Positions 1-9,228 of a stretch of DNA of 33,351 bases are shown here, piece by piece. Positions within the stretch are counted from its first letter, which is position 1. Every line of letters begins with the position of its first letter. Below the pieces are notes generated by a model. The model saw only the letters and a list, made by a program, of their open reading frames with translations. It was not told the DNA's origin and ran no database searches. Source of the stretch: an uncultured Ruminococcus sp. (GTDB lineage Bacteria > Bacillota > Clostridia > UBA1212); NCBI GenBank assembly GCA_902792515.1, contig CADAZX010000024.1, forward strand, positions 1 to 33,351. The letters are read 5' to 3'. The position numbers and the translations under genes are program-made.

Positions 1-991
1 TGCTCTTGCCGTCCTTGACCGAGATCATTCTGACGTAAGTTCCGGCCTTGTCGAGTTCCTTCGTCTCAAAGCACCTTGACGTGTACTCAAGAAGGAATTT
101 CAGTTCTCCCGCCCTTCTCTCGGGTGTCTCCTCGCCTATAACGACAGCGAAGACGCGCTCGCCGCCTATTGTAGCCGATGCTGCCTGCGCGTATTTGTCG
201 GCGTTCGAGTAGCCTACAAGAAGACCGTCGGCGCCTTCGAGCATTCCCGAATATACAAGCGCATTCGAGTTCTGCATCTGCGTGTCCGGCTGGCCTGTAG
301 AGGTATGGACGAACATTCCCGACGTGATCCTCGAATAATTGAGAATGACAGGAAAGTCCTTCACAAGTCTGTAGGAAAGCACGCAAAGATCGGCCGCTGA
401 CGTGTACTGACCGTCGTCAATGATCTTGATTCCGGTCGAATCGCAGTAATGGGTGTCTTTGAGTCCAAGTTCTGAAGCTTTCGCGTTCATCATAGCGACA
501 AACGTCTCTTCGTCTGACTCGGAAATGTGCTCGGCAAGCGCATAGGCCGCGTCGTTGGCACTTCCCGCAATGACCGCTATAACGGCCTCTTCGACCGTGA
601 TTACTTCGCCCTTTCCGCTGTCGAGAAATACTCTCTCCCTGTTGACGGAGATCTGCTGGGCTGCCTTCGATACCTTTACGCCGCTCTTAAGTCCTGTCTT
701 TCCGTTTGCGACAGCCTCGAACGTGAGATAGAGAGTCATCAGCTTAATCAGATTTCCGACCGAAAACCTGTCGTGCGCCGTCTCGCTCATGAACGATATC
801 TCGCCTGAATCGTAATACAGTGACGCGTAGGCCTTCGCCTTCATCGTTTCGGTACTGAGGTCGTTAGAGATTGCGATAGCGGTATTCTTGTTAAACGCGG
901 CAGCTTCGGGCACAGGGAATATCATACATCCGAGCGCGATAACAACCGCAAGCAGAAGGCATATTTTCTTGTTCAAACTAACGGTTTTCAT
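1..991 (-). CDS. D-Ala-D-Ala carboxypeptidase homologue (PBP5/DacF-like), catalytic motifs degenerate, 3' end cut by window
   Basis: About 330 residues are visible and the C-terminus lies beyond the window edge. Residues 1-32 look like a signal peptide (basic start, hydrophobic core, AAA near the cleavage site). The fold is that of the S11 peptidase family, which trims peptidoglycan stem peptides outside the membrane. The SxN motif is intact (Ser144-Ala-Asn, 554-562). The SxxK motif reads NLIK (743-754), so the nucleophilic serine is Asn80 while Lys83 is kept. The KTG motif reads LVG (Leu258, 212-220). The protein is therefore probably not a working acyl-serine enzyme, although the reading frame is open and codon use is normal. 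The ATG at 991 follows GGAGG (999-1003). That ribosome site could pair within a stem formed by 1002-1008 and 1035-1041. The gene lies 54 bases behind rpoD and is probably cotranscribed. A non-catalytic muropeptide-binding or scaffold role is inference. Confidence 0.85.
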   Translation of the reverse strand, partial: MKTVSLNKKICLLLAVVIALGCMIFPVPEAAAFNKNTAIAISNDLSTETMKAKAYASLYYDSGEISFMSETAHDRFSVGNLIKLMTLYLTFEAVANGKTGLKSGVKVSKAAQQISVNRERVFLDSGKGEVITVEEAVIAVIAGSANDAAYALAEHISESDEETFVAMMNAKASELGLKDTHYCDSTGIKIIDDGQYTSAADLCVLSYRLVKDFPVILNYSRITSGMFVHTSTGQPDTQMQNSNALVYSGMLEGADGLLVGYSNADKYAQAASATIGGERVFAVVIGEETPERRAGELKFLLEYTSRCFETKELDKAGTYVRMISVKDGKS

Positions 992-1045
992 CAAAAAACC
1001 TCCGTTTTTGCGCTAATCATTTGTAAAAGAATTGAAAACGGCTTT

Positions 1046-2647
1046 TTACAGATCCTTGAGAAGCTTGCTTCTGCTCGGGTGTCTGAGCTTTCTCAGCGCC
1101 TTGAACTCGATCTGTCTGATACGCTCACGCGTTACATTGAAATGCTTGCCGACGTCCTCGAGCGTTTTCGGCTTGTTGTCGCGGAGGCCGAACCTCATCT
1201 CAAGCACCTGGCACTCGCGTTCGTTGAGCGTGCTGAGCGCGGCGTCGATAGCTTTGTGCGCGTAGTCTCTTCTCGCGAATTCCGAGGGAGAATTCGAGTC
1301 GTCGTCCTGAATGAAGTCGCCGATGTTGCTCTCGTCCTCGTCGCCGATAGGCGTTTCGAGCGAAATGGGCTCGAGCGCGATCCTAAGCATGTCGCGTACC
1401 TGTCCGGGAGTCTCGTTGATCTCCTTCGCGATCTGCTCGGGTGTAGGCTCGCAGCCGAGTTCCTGCGAAAGCTGCCTCTGGGCTTTGACCATTTTGTTGA
1501 TCTTTTCGTGCATGTGCACCGGAATTCTGATGGTTCTGCCCTGGTCGGCGATCGCTCTCTGAATGCCCTGCTTGATCCACCATGTCGCGTACGTACTGAA
1601 CTTGTAACCTTTTCTGTAGTCGAACTTCTCGACGGCTCTCATAAGTCCAAGGTTGCCCTCGGAAACAAGATCCTCGAAAAGAAGTCCGCGCCTTACGTAT
1701 TTCTTGGCGATGCTGACGACAAGCCTTAAGTTGGACTCGATAAGCTTGTCGCGCGCCTCGATGTCGCCGTACTCGATCTTCTTCGCGAGCTCTACCTCGT
1801 CGTCGAAACTCAGGAGCGGAACCTTTCCGATGTCATGCAGGTACATTCTGACGTCGTCTTCAACGTTGATTCCCTCCGCTGACCCGACCGTATCGCTGTA
1901 CTGCTTGCCGTCTGATTTGACGTCGTTAAGGTCGCCGCCGATCGTTATGTTGTTCTTCTCTGCCTGCTCGTAGAGCTTGTCGAAAAACGCGTCGGAAAAC
2001 TTGTAGTCGCCCGTCTGATCCGTGACCTCGTCGGCGTAAATGATGCCTGTCTCGCGCGCCGAGTCAATGAGCTTTCTGATCAACTGATTCTCAAAATCGT
2101 CGTCCTCGGAATACTTGTCGCCCGCGACGTCGTCCTGGTCTACGCCTTGAAGGATCGACGTTATGTCGGGATCCTCAACGTCCGGATCGTCGTCGTCGAC
2201 TGAATCAAGATCCTCGTCGATATTGAGGAGGCTGTTGCCGTCGTAGTCCTTCTCACAGTCGATAAGATCCGATTCGTCAGGCTCGCTCTCGGGAACGTCC
2301 ATGTCGTCGGAGTTCTCCTCTTCCTCGAGTATCTCCTGATCCGCGAGAGCAGGATCGCGATAACTGAACGGAAAAGAGTCGAAATCGGCGAATTCGTCAT
2401 CGCCGCCGGCAGATTTTTTCTTGGAGCGCTTTCCTGACGCGCCGTCTGGACCTTCGGCTTTTTTCGACTTTTTGCCCGGTTTCCTGCCTCTTTTCTTCGA
2501 GTCTATTGAAAGCTCGTCTAAAGACTCGTCAGCTTCAGCTTCAGCCGGCTGAGCGGCCGGAATAACGGCCGGTTCTTCAACGGCTAAAATCTCCTTCTGA
2601 GTCTCCGTGGCTCCGGTCTTAATCTCTTTTTGTTTTTTAGTAGACAT
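1046..2647 (-). CDS. rpoD: Primary sigma factor RpoD/SigA with long charged N-terminal extension
   Basis: This is the housekeeping sigma-70 factor of RNA polymerase, 533 residues from the ATG at 2647, which has GGAGG at a good distance. An upstream in-frame start nine codons earlier lacks such a site. Order of parts: residues 1-180 are first Lys-rich and then very acidic low-complexity sequence; about 185-240 resemble region 1.1; region 1.2 begins near 264 ([11 protein letters not shown]); region 2 follows with [12 protein letters not shown] and the -10 recognition helix around [11 protein letters not shown]; then region 3; region 4 ends the protein with [20 protein letters not shown]. Typical SigA proteins of this group are near 370 residues, so the extension is the odd part. 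The gene has its own likely promoter at 2732-2760 and is separated from pfkB by a terminator. Confidence 0.96.
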   Translation of the reverse strand: MSTKKQKEIKTGATETQKEILAVEEPAVIPAAQPAEAEADESLDELSIDSKKRGRKPGKKSKKAEGPDGASGKRSKKKSAGGDDEFADFDSFPFSYRDPALADQEILEEEENSDDMDVPESEPDESDLIDCEKDYDGNSLLNIDEDLDSVDDDDPDVEDPDITSILQGVDQDDVAGDKYSEDDDFENQLIRKLIDSARETGIIYADEVTDQTGDYKFSDAFFDKLYEQAEKNNITIGGDLNDVKSDGKQYSDTVGSAEGINVEDDVRMYLHDIGKVPLLSFDDEVELAKKIEYGDIEARDKLIESNLRLVVSIAKKYVRRGLLFEDLVSEGNLGLMRAVEKFDYRKGYKFSTYATWWIKQGIQRAIADQGRTIRIPVHMHEKINKMVKAQRQLSQELGCEPTPEQIAKEINETPGQVRDMLRIALEPISLETPIGDEDESNIGDFIQDDDSNSPSEFARRDYAHKAIDAALSTLNERECQVLEMRFGLRDNKPKTLEDVGKHFNVTRERIRQIEFKALRKLRHPSRSKLLKDL

Positions 2648-2731
2648 TTCGCATAACCTCCGTATAAGCCGCAAAAATGCTTAAGGAAATTTTGAAACCG
2701 TCTATGGCGGATCTAAACTTCCTTCGACTGT

Positions 2732-2760
2732 ATAATACCATTATTTTCGAAAAACGTAAA
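2732..2760 (-). promoter_or_regulatory. Probable sigma-A promoter of rpoD
   Basis: On the minus strand TTTACG (2755-2760) and TATTAT (2732-2737) are separated by 17 bases. Each matches four or five of the six consensus positions. The 10-mer ATTTCCCGTA lies three bases upstream of the -35 box (2764-2773); the same 10-mer is repeated upstream of the thrS promoter. Confidence 0.55.
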
Positions 2761-2805
2761 ACATACGGGAAATATTTTTATATTATTTCAACTAACGCGA
2801 AGGAA

Positions 2806-2847
2806 TAAAAAAGCCGGCAGCCTTAAACAAATCGAGGCTTCCTGACC
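2806..2847 (-). terminator. Probable Rho-independent terminator after pfkB
   Basis: Read on the minus strand, an imperfect stem (AGCC pairing with GGCT, extended by GG/CC across a mismatch) is followed by six T residues. It closes the tyrS-to-pfkB run just before the rpoD promoter. The stem is not perfect, so confidence is moderate. Confidence 0.5.
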
Positions 2848-2882
2848 TTAGCCGAATGTACGATGTAAAGCGGTTATCCGGT

Positions 2883-3818
2883 TTAAAGAATCTCTTCAAG
2901 TCTGACACGGTTGTAAACGTCTTGAATATCCTCATACCTTGGAGGCTGCGTTCCCGGAGTCAGGCAGGAAGCTGTTCCGAACGCCGTCGCAAGTTTCAGG
3001 CATCCGGCGGCGTTTTCTCCGAGAACAGTTCCTTTTATAAACCCCGCGATCGAGCTGTCGCCGGCGCCGATAGTTGAAACGGCCCGGATTCCGGGCGGCG
3101 TCGCGATAAAAACGCCTTCTTTGGAAACAAGCAGGGCCCCGCGTTTTCCGAGACTCACCATTACGTTCTCTATTCCCTTGGCGTTCATTTCGCGGGCCCA
3201 GTTTACGATATCTTCTAAACTGAGGCTTTCAGAGCCAATGTACTTAGAAATCTCCTCCTCGTTAGGTTTAACGAGCCACGGGCGGCATTCTATAAGATCG
3301 TCCTGTGAAAACGCGCCCGAATCGATGACGACGCGGACACCGCTATCCTTGTATTTTTTGAGAAGATTCTTAACCGATGCGAGCGGAATGCCTTTCGAGA
3401 GGCTGCCTGTCATAGTCACAATGTCACCCGGTTCAAGCTCCCCGACCGTCTTTTCGACCTCGGCCGCGACGTCGCAATTCCCGCCGACAGTGAAGCCGTT
3501 AAAGCTGAGTCTCGTCTCACGGCCGTTCGAAGGATGGACCGTAATGTTCTCGCGTATCCTTCCCGGTACCGTTATCGGCAGACAATTAAGTCCGTCTGTT
3601 TTAAGCTGAGCAATGAACTCATCGGCGTTATCACTGCCGAGAAGCACGAGCGAGTCTGATTTTAATCCACCCGAAAGAAGCGCTCTGGAAATGTTGACGC
3701 CTTTACCGCCGGCCTCGCGCGAGGTGACGTCCGCGCGGTTCTCTTTCTCGATATAAAACGTCCCGCATGCGCAGTGAACGTCGTATGCGGGATTAAGCGT
3801 AAACGTTACGATTCTCAA
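2883..3818 (-). CDS. PfkB-family hexose-phosphate kinase (1-phosphofructokinase type)
   Basis: A 311-residue ribokinase-fold sugar kinase, the usual length for 1-phosphofructokinase and tagatose-6-phosphate kinase. The start chosen is TTG at 3818, where AGGAGG lies nine bases upstream and the N-terminus matches the family (IVTFTLNPAYDVH). The longer frame that begins inside the preceding gene is unlikely. The first PfkB signature is EAGGKGVN (residues 35-42). The second contains GAGD at 251-254, where Asp254 is the expected catalytic base. The enzyme would use ATP to phosphorylate fructose-1-phosphate or a similar ketose phosphate to the bisphosphate for glycolysis. It starts four bases after the stop of the sorbose-1-phosphate reductase-like gene, so the two are probably translationally coupled. 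FruK versus LacC specificity cannot be settled from sequence alone. Confidence 0.85.
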   Translation of the reverse strand: MRIVTFTLNPAYDVHCACGTFYIEKENRADVTSREAGGKGVNISRALLSGGLKSDSLVLLGSDNADEFIAQLKTDGLNCLPITVPGRIRENITVHPSNGRETRLSFNGFTVGGNCDVAAEVEKTVGELEPGDIVTMTGSLSKGIPLASVKNLLKKYKDSGVRVVIDSGAFSQDDLIECRPWLVKPNEEEISKYIGSESLSLEDIVNWAREMNAKGIENVMVSLGKRGALLVSKEGVFIATPPGIRAVSTIGAGDSSIAGFIKGTVLGENAAGCLKLATAFGTASCLTPGTQPPRYEDIQDVYNRVRLEEIL

Positions 3819-3822
3819 AGCA

Positions 3823-5085
3823 TCAGTCCTCCTGAAGTTCCGGTCCGTTCGCGAGCAGGTATTCCTCGGCTTCGGTGCACCACTGACCGCCGTGAGACTC
3901 GCATATCTCAGCAAGCTTTTTGAAAAGCGGATCGGTTTTTCCGAGTTCGGCAAAATCGCTTATCGCGACCATCGGAATGTCTATCGAAGGATAGCAGACC
4001 TTTTTCGCACCGTTTGCTTTTGCCATGCCGTAAATTCCCTCAGGGACCGCTTTTAGCCCGAGAATGTGGGAAACGAGCGAGCCCGGGTTGATTTTGTGAC
4101 TGTCAATCAGGTTCAGAACGTCGGTTGTGTCCTGCGGAATGCTTCCCGCTGTACCGACAACGTGAATGCCGTCGTAGTGAATGCGGTAGAGATTGAGCGA
4201 GCCCTGCAGGTCGTGAATCGCGGGACCTGCAAAAAAATTGACGCAGCCGTCCTCGCGGCAGATCTGCTCAGCCATAGTGAAAAGCTCCGGAACGGGCGCC
4301 ATCACGAAAACGTCGTCAAAGCCGCCGTCAGAAAGCTCGCGAAGTGTCGCAACCGGGGCCTCCATTCCGTAGGTGTCTACATACGTGAGTTCTACGCCTG
4401 CTTCAGCTGCGGCTTTTACCGTGCAGTGAGCGGCAGCCCATTCGAGTCTCTCGCTGTTTATATCTGTAACGACAACCTGAGCGCAGCCTGCGTAACCTTT
4501 TGCGAGTTCGACAGCTCCGAGGCCCATCGGTCCCGCTCCCGCCAAGATTGCGAGTTTTCCGCCCTTTTTCGCGCCGTCAGTCCTGATGTAAGTTGTGTAA
4601 TCTGTGTGATAGAAGCCCTTAAAGCCTCTTATAAGGCACCCGAGAGATTCCACCAGAGAGCCGCCGAAGAAGTTTTCGCCACGATACTTGATCATACAAC
4701 CGCGCTCTAAAACGATTGAAGGGACTACGCAGTAAGTCGCGCTTCCGCCGATATAGCGGTAGGAATAGCCCGGGTCATAGCCTGACTCGAGCTTCAAAGC
4801 GGGCTGAATTACTATTCTGTCACCTGTTTTCCACTCGTCCGTAAGCTTCAATCCGACTTTAATTATCTCGGCCGCCATCTCGTGGCCTATAATAACCGGA
4901 TTTTCGGCGACGTCGGGAGGAACGCGTTTGTGAGCGGTACCCTGTTTGACCGCCTTGTAAGTAGACGCGCAGAGAGAGTCGGAACCCACTTTAATAAGTA
5001 CCTCATCCGGACCCGGTTCGGGAAGTTCGAATGATTCGACACGAATGTCGTTCGCGCCGTAAAGCCTTACAGCAGTTGTTTTCAT
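3823..5085 (-). CDS. Zinc-dependent dehydrogenase, L-sorbose-1-phosphate reductase-like
   Basis: A 420-residue medium-chain alcohol dehydrogenase. Catalytic zinc ligands are visible as Cys39 (DSLCASTYK) and His68-Glu69 in GHEM. The Rossmann motif is GAGPMGLG. The usual four-cysteine structural zinc loop is missing. The length and the DSLC-STYK signature fit the SorE group, which reduces L-sorbose-1-phosphate to glucitol-6-phosphate with NAD(P)H; this assignment rests on memory of the family. The partner PfkB kinase, four bases downstream, fits a ketose-1-phosphate pathway. The start at 5085 (KTTAVRLYG) is preferred over an in-frame start ten codons upstream because homologues begin there, although the ribosome site is weak. 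No phosphotransferase or permease genes for sorbose are in the window, so the true substrate may be another polyol or ketose phosphate. Confidence 0.8.
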   Translation of the reverse strand: MKTTAVRLYGANDIRVESFELPEPGPDEVLIKVGSDSLCASTYKAVKQGTAHKRVPPDVAENPVIIGHEMAAEIIKVGLKLTDEWKTGDRIVIQPALKLESGYDPGYSYRYIGGSATYCVVPSIVLERGCMIKYRGENFFGGSLVESLGCLIRGFKGFYHTDYTTYIRTDGAKKGGKLAILAGAGPMGLGAVELAKGYAGCAQVVVTDINSERLEWAAAHCTVKAAAEAGVELTYVDTYGMEAPVATLRELSDGGFDDVFVMAPVPELFTMAEQICREDGCVNFFAGPAIHDLQGSLNLYRIHYDGIHVVGTAGSIPQDTTDVLNLIDSHKINPGSLVSHILGLKAVPEGIYGMAKANGAKKVCYPSIDIPMVAISDFAELGKTDPLFKKLAEICESHGGQWCTEAEEYLLANGPELQED

Positions 5086-5121
5086 TTTGTCAAACCTAAA
5101 GCGGAAAAACCGCAAAACAGT

Positions 5122-6945
5122 TTATTTCAGATTCTTCTTTTTAAGTTCGGAGAACTTTTTAAGGAGTTCGAGTTTACGCTCCTTGGAAATCAAGGGGTCG
5201 GCAAGTTCCTTTTGAATAGAGGCGAGTTTTTCCTCTGACGACGCCTCGTCCAGTTTGCGGAGCATCTCGCCTATTGCGGACTTCGCGTTTGCGGGATTGA
5301 TGTTGTACTTCATCACGACGCCGGCCAGCCTGTTGTCAGCTCCCGCACCAAAAGACGGAAGCGACGCGAAACCCTTAATCTCTCCGGACCTGCAGCCCTC
5401 CGATACGGTGTCGAAAATCAATTTGTTCTCCTCGAAAGAGAAAAGATCTCTGATGTTCTTGTTTTTGAGAGCGTTGTAAATACGCGGATTCTCGGCGAAG
5501 CAGATCAGGAGAGTTTTTTCGAGAAAATCCTTTCTGCCGTCGGCCTCCGTGAAGCCGTCTTCACCCTTTTCATCATCGGAGACGTATATCCTTCTCTGGA
5601 GTATTCCGTTTGAGAATTCATCATGTGCAGACTGCTGCTTCACGCCTCCGGGCAGACTTTCGAGAACGTCCTCGCCGAAGCCGTACAGCTTTCCAAACTT
5701 CTCTGTGATCCATTTTTTGTAGACGAGCCTGTCTGTTTCCGGAAGCTGCGCGAAAAGTCCCTTCACGGCGTTGATAAATCCGATTTTACTCTCGTTAGTG
5801 TCGGGAGGGTTAGACTCTGACGAAAGAATGCACTTGTATTCGAAAAGGCTGTACGAGTGCGAAAGCTGCTCGAGGAAGTCGTCCTTAGTATGAGTTTTAA
5901 GGTATTCGTCGGCATCCTTGGCACCGGTAAGCCGGAAAACCTTAACCGACAGACCGATGTTTTTCAGGATTTCCATTCCTCTTACGGTCGCCTGCGCGCC
6001 GGCGCTGTCATTGTCAAACGCGACAATGATCTCTCTGTTTTCGAAATATCTTTTTAAAAGTCGGCCCTGTTTTTCGGTGAGAGCCGTTCCGAGCGATGCC
6101 ACGGCGAAGTCGATCCCCTTCTGGTGGAGAGCGATGCAGTCCATGTACCCCTCTACGATCATTGCCTTGTCGGAGAGTGATTTTTTTGCTATATTCAGGC
6201 CGTAAAGATGCTGACCCTTGTTGTATACCGGAGTATCCTGAGAGTTGATGTACTTCGCTGTTTTGGCGTCGGGGTCCATTATGCGCCCGCCGAACGCGAT
6301 AACGTTGCCCAGATCGTCGAAAATCGGGAACATCAGACGGTCTCTGAACCTGTCGATCAGACTGCCTTTATCGGTAGTCGAAACGAGTCCGGCTTTGATA
6401 AGAAGGTCGTCCCCGACTCCTGTATCTTTAAAATGTCTGTAGAGTGCGTCCCAGGAGTCTGGCGAGTATCCGAGCCCGAATTTCATCGCCGTTTCCGGCG
6501 AAATCTGTCGTGCCTTAAGGTAGTTCTGAGCCTTCGGGCTGTTTTTCAACTGTTCAAAGTAGAACTTTGCTGTCTCTTTATTTAGAGAGCGGATGTCGTT
6601 TTTAAGCTTGGTTGTCTGCTCGTCGCGCTCATAGCCGCGTGTGTATTTGATTCCGACCCTGTCGGCGAGGTTGTAGAGAGCGTCCGCGTAAGAAAGCTTT
6701 TCGGCGAGTTCGATGAAGCGGATCGCGTTGCCGCCGACGCCGCATGAAAAGCACTTGAAAATACCCTTAGAATCGCTTACGAAAAGCGACGGATTTCTGT
6801 CAGGGTGAAAAGGACAAAGACCGACGTAGTTCGCGCCCTGTTTTTTAAGCGGCACGTAATCGGACACAAGCGACACTATATTCACGCGCGAAAGAACTTC
6901 TTCCTGCGACAGGCGGCCCGGTTTGTCTGCCAATTTCCCTTTCAC
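5122..6945 (-). CDS. dnaG: DNA primase
   Basis: Makes RNA primers for DNA replication and binds DnaB helicase through its C-terminal domain. The 607 residues show the N-terminal zinc finger (Cys44, His47, Cys65, Cys68), then the primase core, then a TOPRIM domain with Glu265 in VEGYMD and the metal-binding pair Asp311/Asp313 (AFDNDSAG), then a C-terminal helical region. The length is normal. The GTG at 6945 overlaps its own AAGGAG. A TTG at 6933 sits 11 bases behind the same site and may be the true start, which would shorten the protein by four residues. The gene follows the glycosylase gene by 25 bases and is followed by the sorbose-type dehydrogenase after 36 bases, so it sits inside an operon. 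Confidence 0.96.
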   Translation of the reverse strand: MKGKLADKPGRLSQEEVLSRVNIVSLVSDYVPLKKQGANYVGLCPFHPDRNPSLFVSDSKGIFKCFSCGVGGNAIRFIELAEKLSYADALYNLADRVGIKYTRGYERDEQTTKLKNDIRSLNKETAKFYFEQLKNSPKAQNYLKARQISPETAMKFGLGYSPDSWDALYRHFKDTGVGDDLLIKAGLVSTTDKGSLIDRFRDRLMFPIFDDLGNVIAFGGRIMDPDAKTAKYINSQDTPVYNKGQHLYGLNIAKKSLSDKAMIVEGYMDCIALHQKGIDFAVASLGTALTEKQGRLLKRYFENREIIVAFDNDSAGAQATVRGMEILKNIGLSVKVFRLTGAKDADEYLKTHTKDDFLEQLSHSYSLFEYKCILSSESNPPDTNESKIGFINAVKGLFAQLPETDRLVYKKWITEKFGKLYGFGEDVLESLPGGVKQQSAHDEFSNGILQRRIYVSDDEKGEDGFTEADGRKDFLEKTLLICFAENPRIYNALKNKNIRDLFSFEENKLIFDTVSEGCRSGEIKGFASLPSFGAGADNRLAGVVMKYNINPANAKSAIGEMLRKLDEASSEEKLASIQKELADPLISKERKLELLKKFSELKKKNLK

Positions 6946-6970
6946 TCCTTTCCGCTAAAATTAGGTGAAT

Positions 6971-7888
6971 TCAATGGATGGCTCTGATATAGTAAAACAG
7001 ATACTGCTGCGCGAGTCCGGAGTTTTCGCCGAAGCGGCTTTTCATCTCCTTTTCGAGAGCGGGACGCGTCAGTCCGTCGAGCCCGTAGAGCTCGCGGCAC
7101 ATTCTCTCGACCCAAACGTCAACAGGAAACGCGCCTCTGTCAAGACACGCGAAAAGCGTAACGCAGCCCGCGACCTTTTCGCCGACGCCCGGAAGCGCCA
7201 GCACCGCCTTTTTCAGACTCTCCGGTGAACCGCAATCAAGCAGCTTCTTTAAAGAGTACGTCCCTTCCGCGAATAGCGAAGCGGTCTGCCTTATAAACGG
7301 CGCTCTGTAGCCTACGCCCGCCAGTTCCTGTATCTCATCAGGAGAAAAAGCGAGAATACTTTCGGGCTCCGGAAAAGCGTAATAATCCTTTCCGTAGCGT
7401 GTTCCGAGCTTTTCGCCGCAGAGCGCGCAAAGCCTGGCGATGCATTTTTTAATGCGGGGAATGTTATTGTTTGCCGAAATAATGAAAGATATAACGGTTT
7501 CGAACAGCTCCTGGCGAAGAAGTCTGATCCCGAGACCTGTATCAACCGCTTTGGCGGCAACTGCATCCGCTCGCGAAATAATACTGTTGCACCGGGAGTA
7601 GTCAGTCTGAAGGTCGAAATAGTTCACGAGGAACTCTGCGAAATGAACGTCGCAAGAAGCGAAAACGTCCGAAACGGAAAAGCCGTTTTCATTTTCGCGC
7701 AGCGACAGAACTCTCCCCCTTACAACGCCCTCAAAAGAGCCGTCGGGAAGACGCTCCCACCTGAAGCACTGTCCGCAGTCGAAGGTCTTATACGCCGAAA
7801 ACAGTAAGTCATCGCCCTCAACCGTAAACACGCCGTCCTTCAGGTAAGCTTTTGTTCCGTCCTTGCGCGTAAAAACAGTCTGTTCCAT
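6971..7888 (-). CDS. 8-oxoguanine DNA glycosylase / AP lyase (OGG1 type)
   Basis: A 305-residue bifunctional base-excision repair enzyme. The N-terminal domain carries GQCFRW, typical of the OGG1 N-terminal fold. The helix-hairpin-helix is LPGVGEKVA, with catalytic Lys238. The matching Asp257 (PVDVWVERM) is 19 residues later, the same spacing as the lysine-aspartate pair in human OGG1. It should remove 8-oxoguanine opposite cytosine and cut the strand by beta-elimination. It starts with ATG 12 bases after the tyrS stop and runs into dnaG, placing repair and replication genes in one transcript. The N-terminal 20 residues are less conserved in appearance, but no better start is visible. Confidence 0.9.
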   Translation of the reverse strand: MEQTVFTRKDGTKAYLKDGVFTVEGDDLLFSAYKTFDCGQCFRWERLPDGSFEGVVRGRVLSLRENENGFSVSDVFASCDVHFAEFLVNYFDLQTDYSRCNSIISRADAVAAKAVDTGLGIRLLRQELFETVISFIISANNNIPRIKKCIARLCALCGEKLGTRYGKDYYAFPEPESILAFSPDEIQELAGVGYRAPFIRQTASLFAEGTYSLKKLLDCGSPESLKKAVLALPGVGEKVAGCVTLFACLDRGAFPVDVWVERMCRELYGLDGLTRPALEKEMKSRFGENSGLAQQYLFYYIRAIH

Positions 7889-7900
7889 GACGCGGTCAAA

Positions 7901-9118
7901 TCAAAGCACGAGCTTGTGGTAGAACTTTTTGCCTTTCTTTAGGAGAACTCCGGCCCTTAGGTCATCGGCGGCGATAACGGCTGTTCTGTCGGTCACCTTC
8001 TCGTTGTTGACGGTGACGGAACCGGATTCGATGAGTCTCCTGGCCTCGGATTTCGAGGGGGCAAGCTTCGCGATAACGAGCGCGTCGGCGAGGCTGAGCG
8101 AGTCGCCTTCCAGCTTGTCGAGAGTCGTGGTGGGAATGTCCTCGTTGTCGCCTGCGCCGCCGAAAAACGACCTTGCGGTCTCTCTCGCCTTCACTGCTTC
8201 TTCCTCGCCGTGAACGATCTTTGTGATCTCGAACGCGAGAGTCTCTTTAGCGATATTGATGTCGGCGCCCTGAAGTCTGCCGAGTCTCCTTACTTCGTCC
8301 ATCGGAAGGAACGTGAGAAGGCCCAGGCACTCCTCGACCTTTACGTCCTCGATGTTTCTCCAGTACTGATAGAACTCGTAGGGGCTCGTCTTGGCGGGAT
8401 CCAGCCAGACGGCGCCCTTCATTGTCTTGCCCATCTTGATGCCGTCGCTTGTCGTAAGGAGCTTGAACGTGAGACCGTAAGCGGGTTTTCCGAGTTTCCT
8501 TCTCACAAGCTCGACGCCGCCGATAATGTTGGACCACTGGTCGTTGCCGCCCATTTCAAGCTCGCAGCCGTACATCTCGTTGAGCTTCAGGAAGTCGTAG
8601 GACTGCATGATCATGTAGTTGAACTCGAAGAACGTAAGACCGCGCTCCATTCTCTGCTTGTAGCACTCGGCCGCCAGCATGCGGTTGACCGAAAAATGAG
8701 CGCCCACTTCGCGCAGGAATTCAATATAGTTGAGATTGAGAAGCCAGTCGGCGTTGTTGACGACGAGCGCGTTCCCGTTCTCGAAATCGATGAACTTGGA
8801 GAGCTGCTTGTAGAAGCACTCCGCGTTGTGATCGATCGTCTCTTTAGTCATGATCTTGCGCATGTCGGATTTGCCGCTTGGGTCGCCGACCATCGTGGTG
8901 CCGCCGCCGAGAAGCGCGATAGGCCTGTGGCCCGCGTTCTGCATGTGCTTCATCGCCATGATCGTCAGAAAATGACCCGCGGTAAGGCTGTCCGCAGTCG
9001 CGTCAAAACCGATGTAAAAAGTGACGCTTTTACTCTCTAAAAGTTTTCTGATCTCTTCTTCGTCCGTAGCCTGTTCGATAAAACCTCTCTCGACAAGCAC
9101 GTCATACACGTTTTGCAT
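7901..9118 (-). CDS. tyrS: Tyrosyl-tRNA synthetase
   Basis: A class I aminoacyl-tRNA synthetase that charges tRNA-Tyr, 405 residues from the ATG at 9118, which is preceded by GAGGTGG. The HIGH-type motif reads TAGHFLT (near residues 46-52). The KMSKS loop reads KMGKT at 228-232. The C-terminal S4-like RNA-binding domain starts near residue 340 ([12 protein letters not shown]). An upstream in-frame start would add 16 residues without family support. The gene heads the run tyrS, glycosylase, dnaG, dehydrogenase and kinase. Its leader is only about 100 bases, too short for a T-box, and no T-box sequence is seen. Confidence 0.96.
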   Translation of the reverse strand: MQNVYDVLVERGFIEQATDEEEIRKLLESKSVTFYIGFDATADSLTAGHFLTIMAMKHMQNAGHRPIALLGGGTTMVGDPSGKSDMRKIMTKETIDHNAECFYKQLSKFIDFENGNALVVNNADWLLNLNYIEFLREVGAHFSVNRMLAAECYKQRMERGLTFFEFNYMIMQSYDFLKLNEMYGCELEMGGNDQWSNIIGGVELVRRKLGKPAYGLTFKLLTTSDGIKMGKTMKGAVWLDPAKTSPYEFYQYWRNIEDVKVEECLGLLTFLPMDEVRRLGRLQGADINIAKETLAFEITKIVHGEEEAVKARETARSFFGGAGDNEDIPTTTLDKLEGDSLSLADALVIAKLAPSKSEARRLIESGSVTVNNEKVTDRTAVIAADDLRAGVLLKKGKKFYHKLVL

Positions 9119-9228
9119 TTTAACCACCTCAAATATTATTCCGCCCGGATCAAAAAGTCCGGACACTATTGTAATTTTCGTAAAAGCGGCAAAGGCCGGT
9201 CTAAAAAGACCATCAACCGTCCGCTTAA

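Noticed and set aside
4066..4710. A 214-codon plus-strand frame opposite the sorbose-type dehydrogenase
   Set aside because: Shadow frame with no recognisable motifs; the minus-strand gene has intact zinc and Rossmann motifs.
8210..9040. A 276-codon plus-strand frame opposite tyrS
   Set aside because: It is antisense to a clear tyrosyl-tRNA synthetase and shows no domain or start signal.
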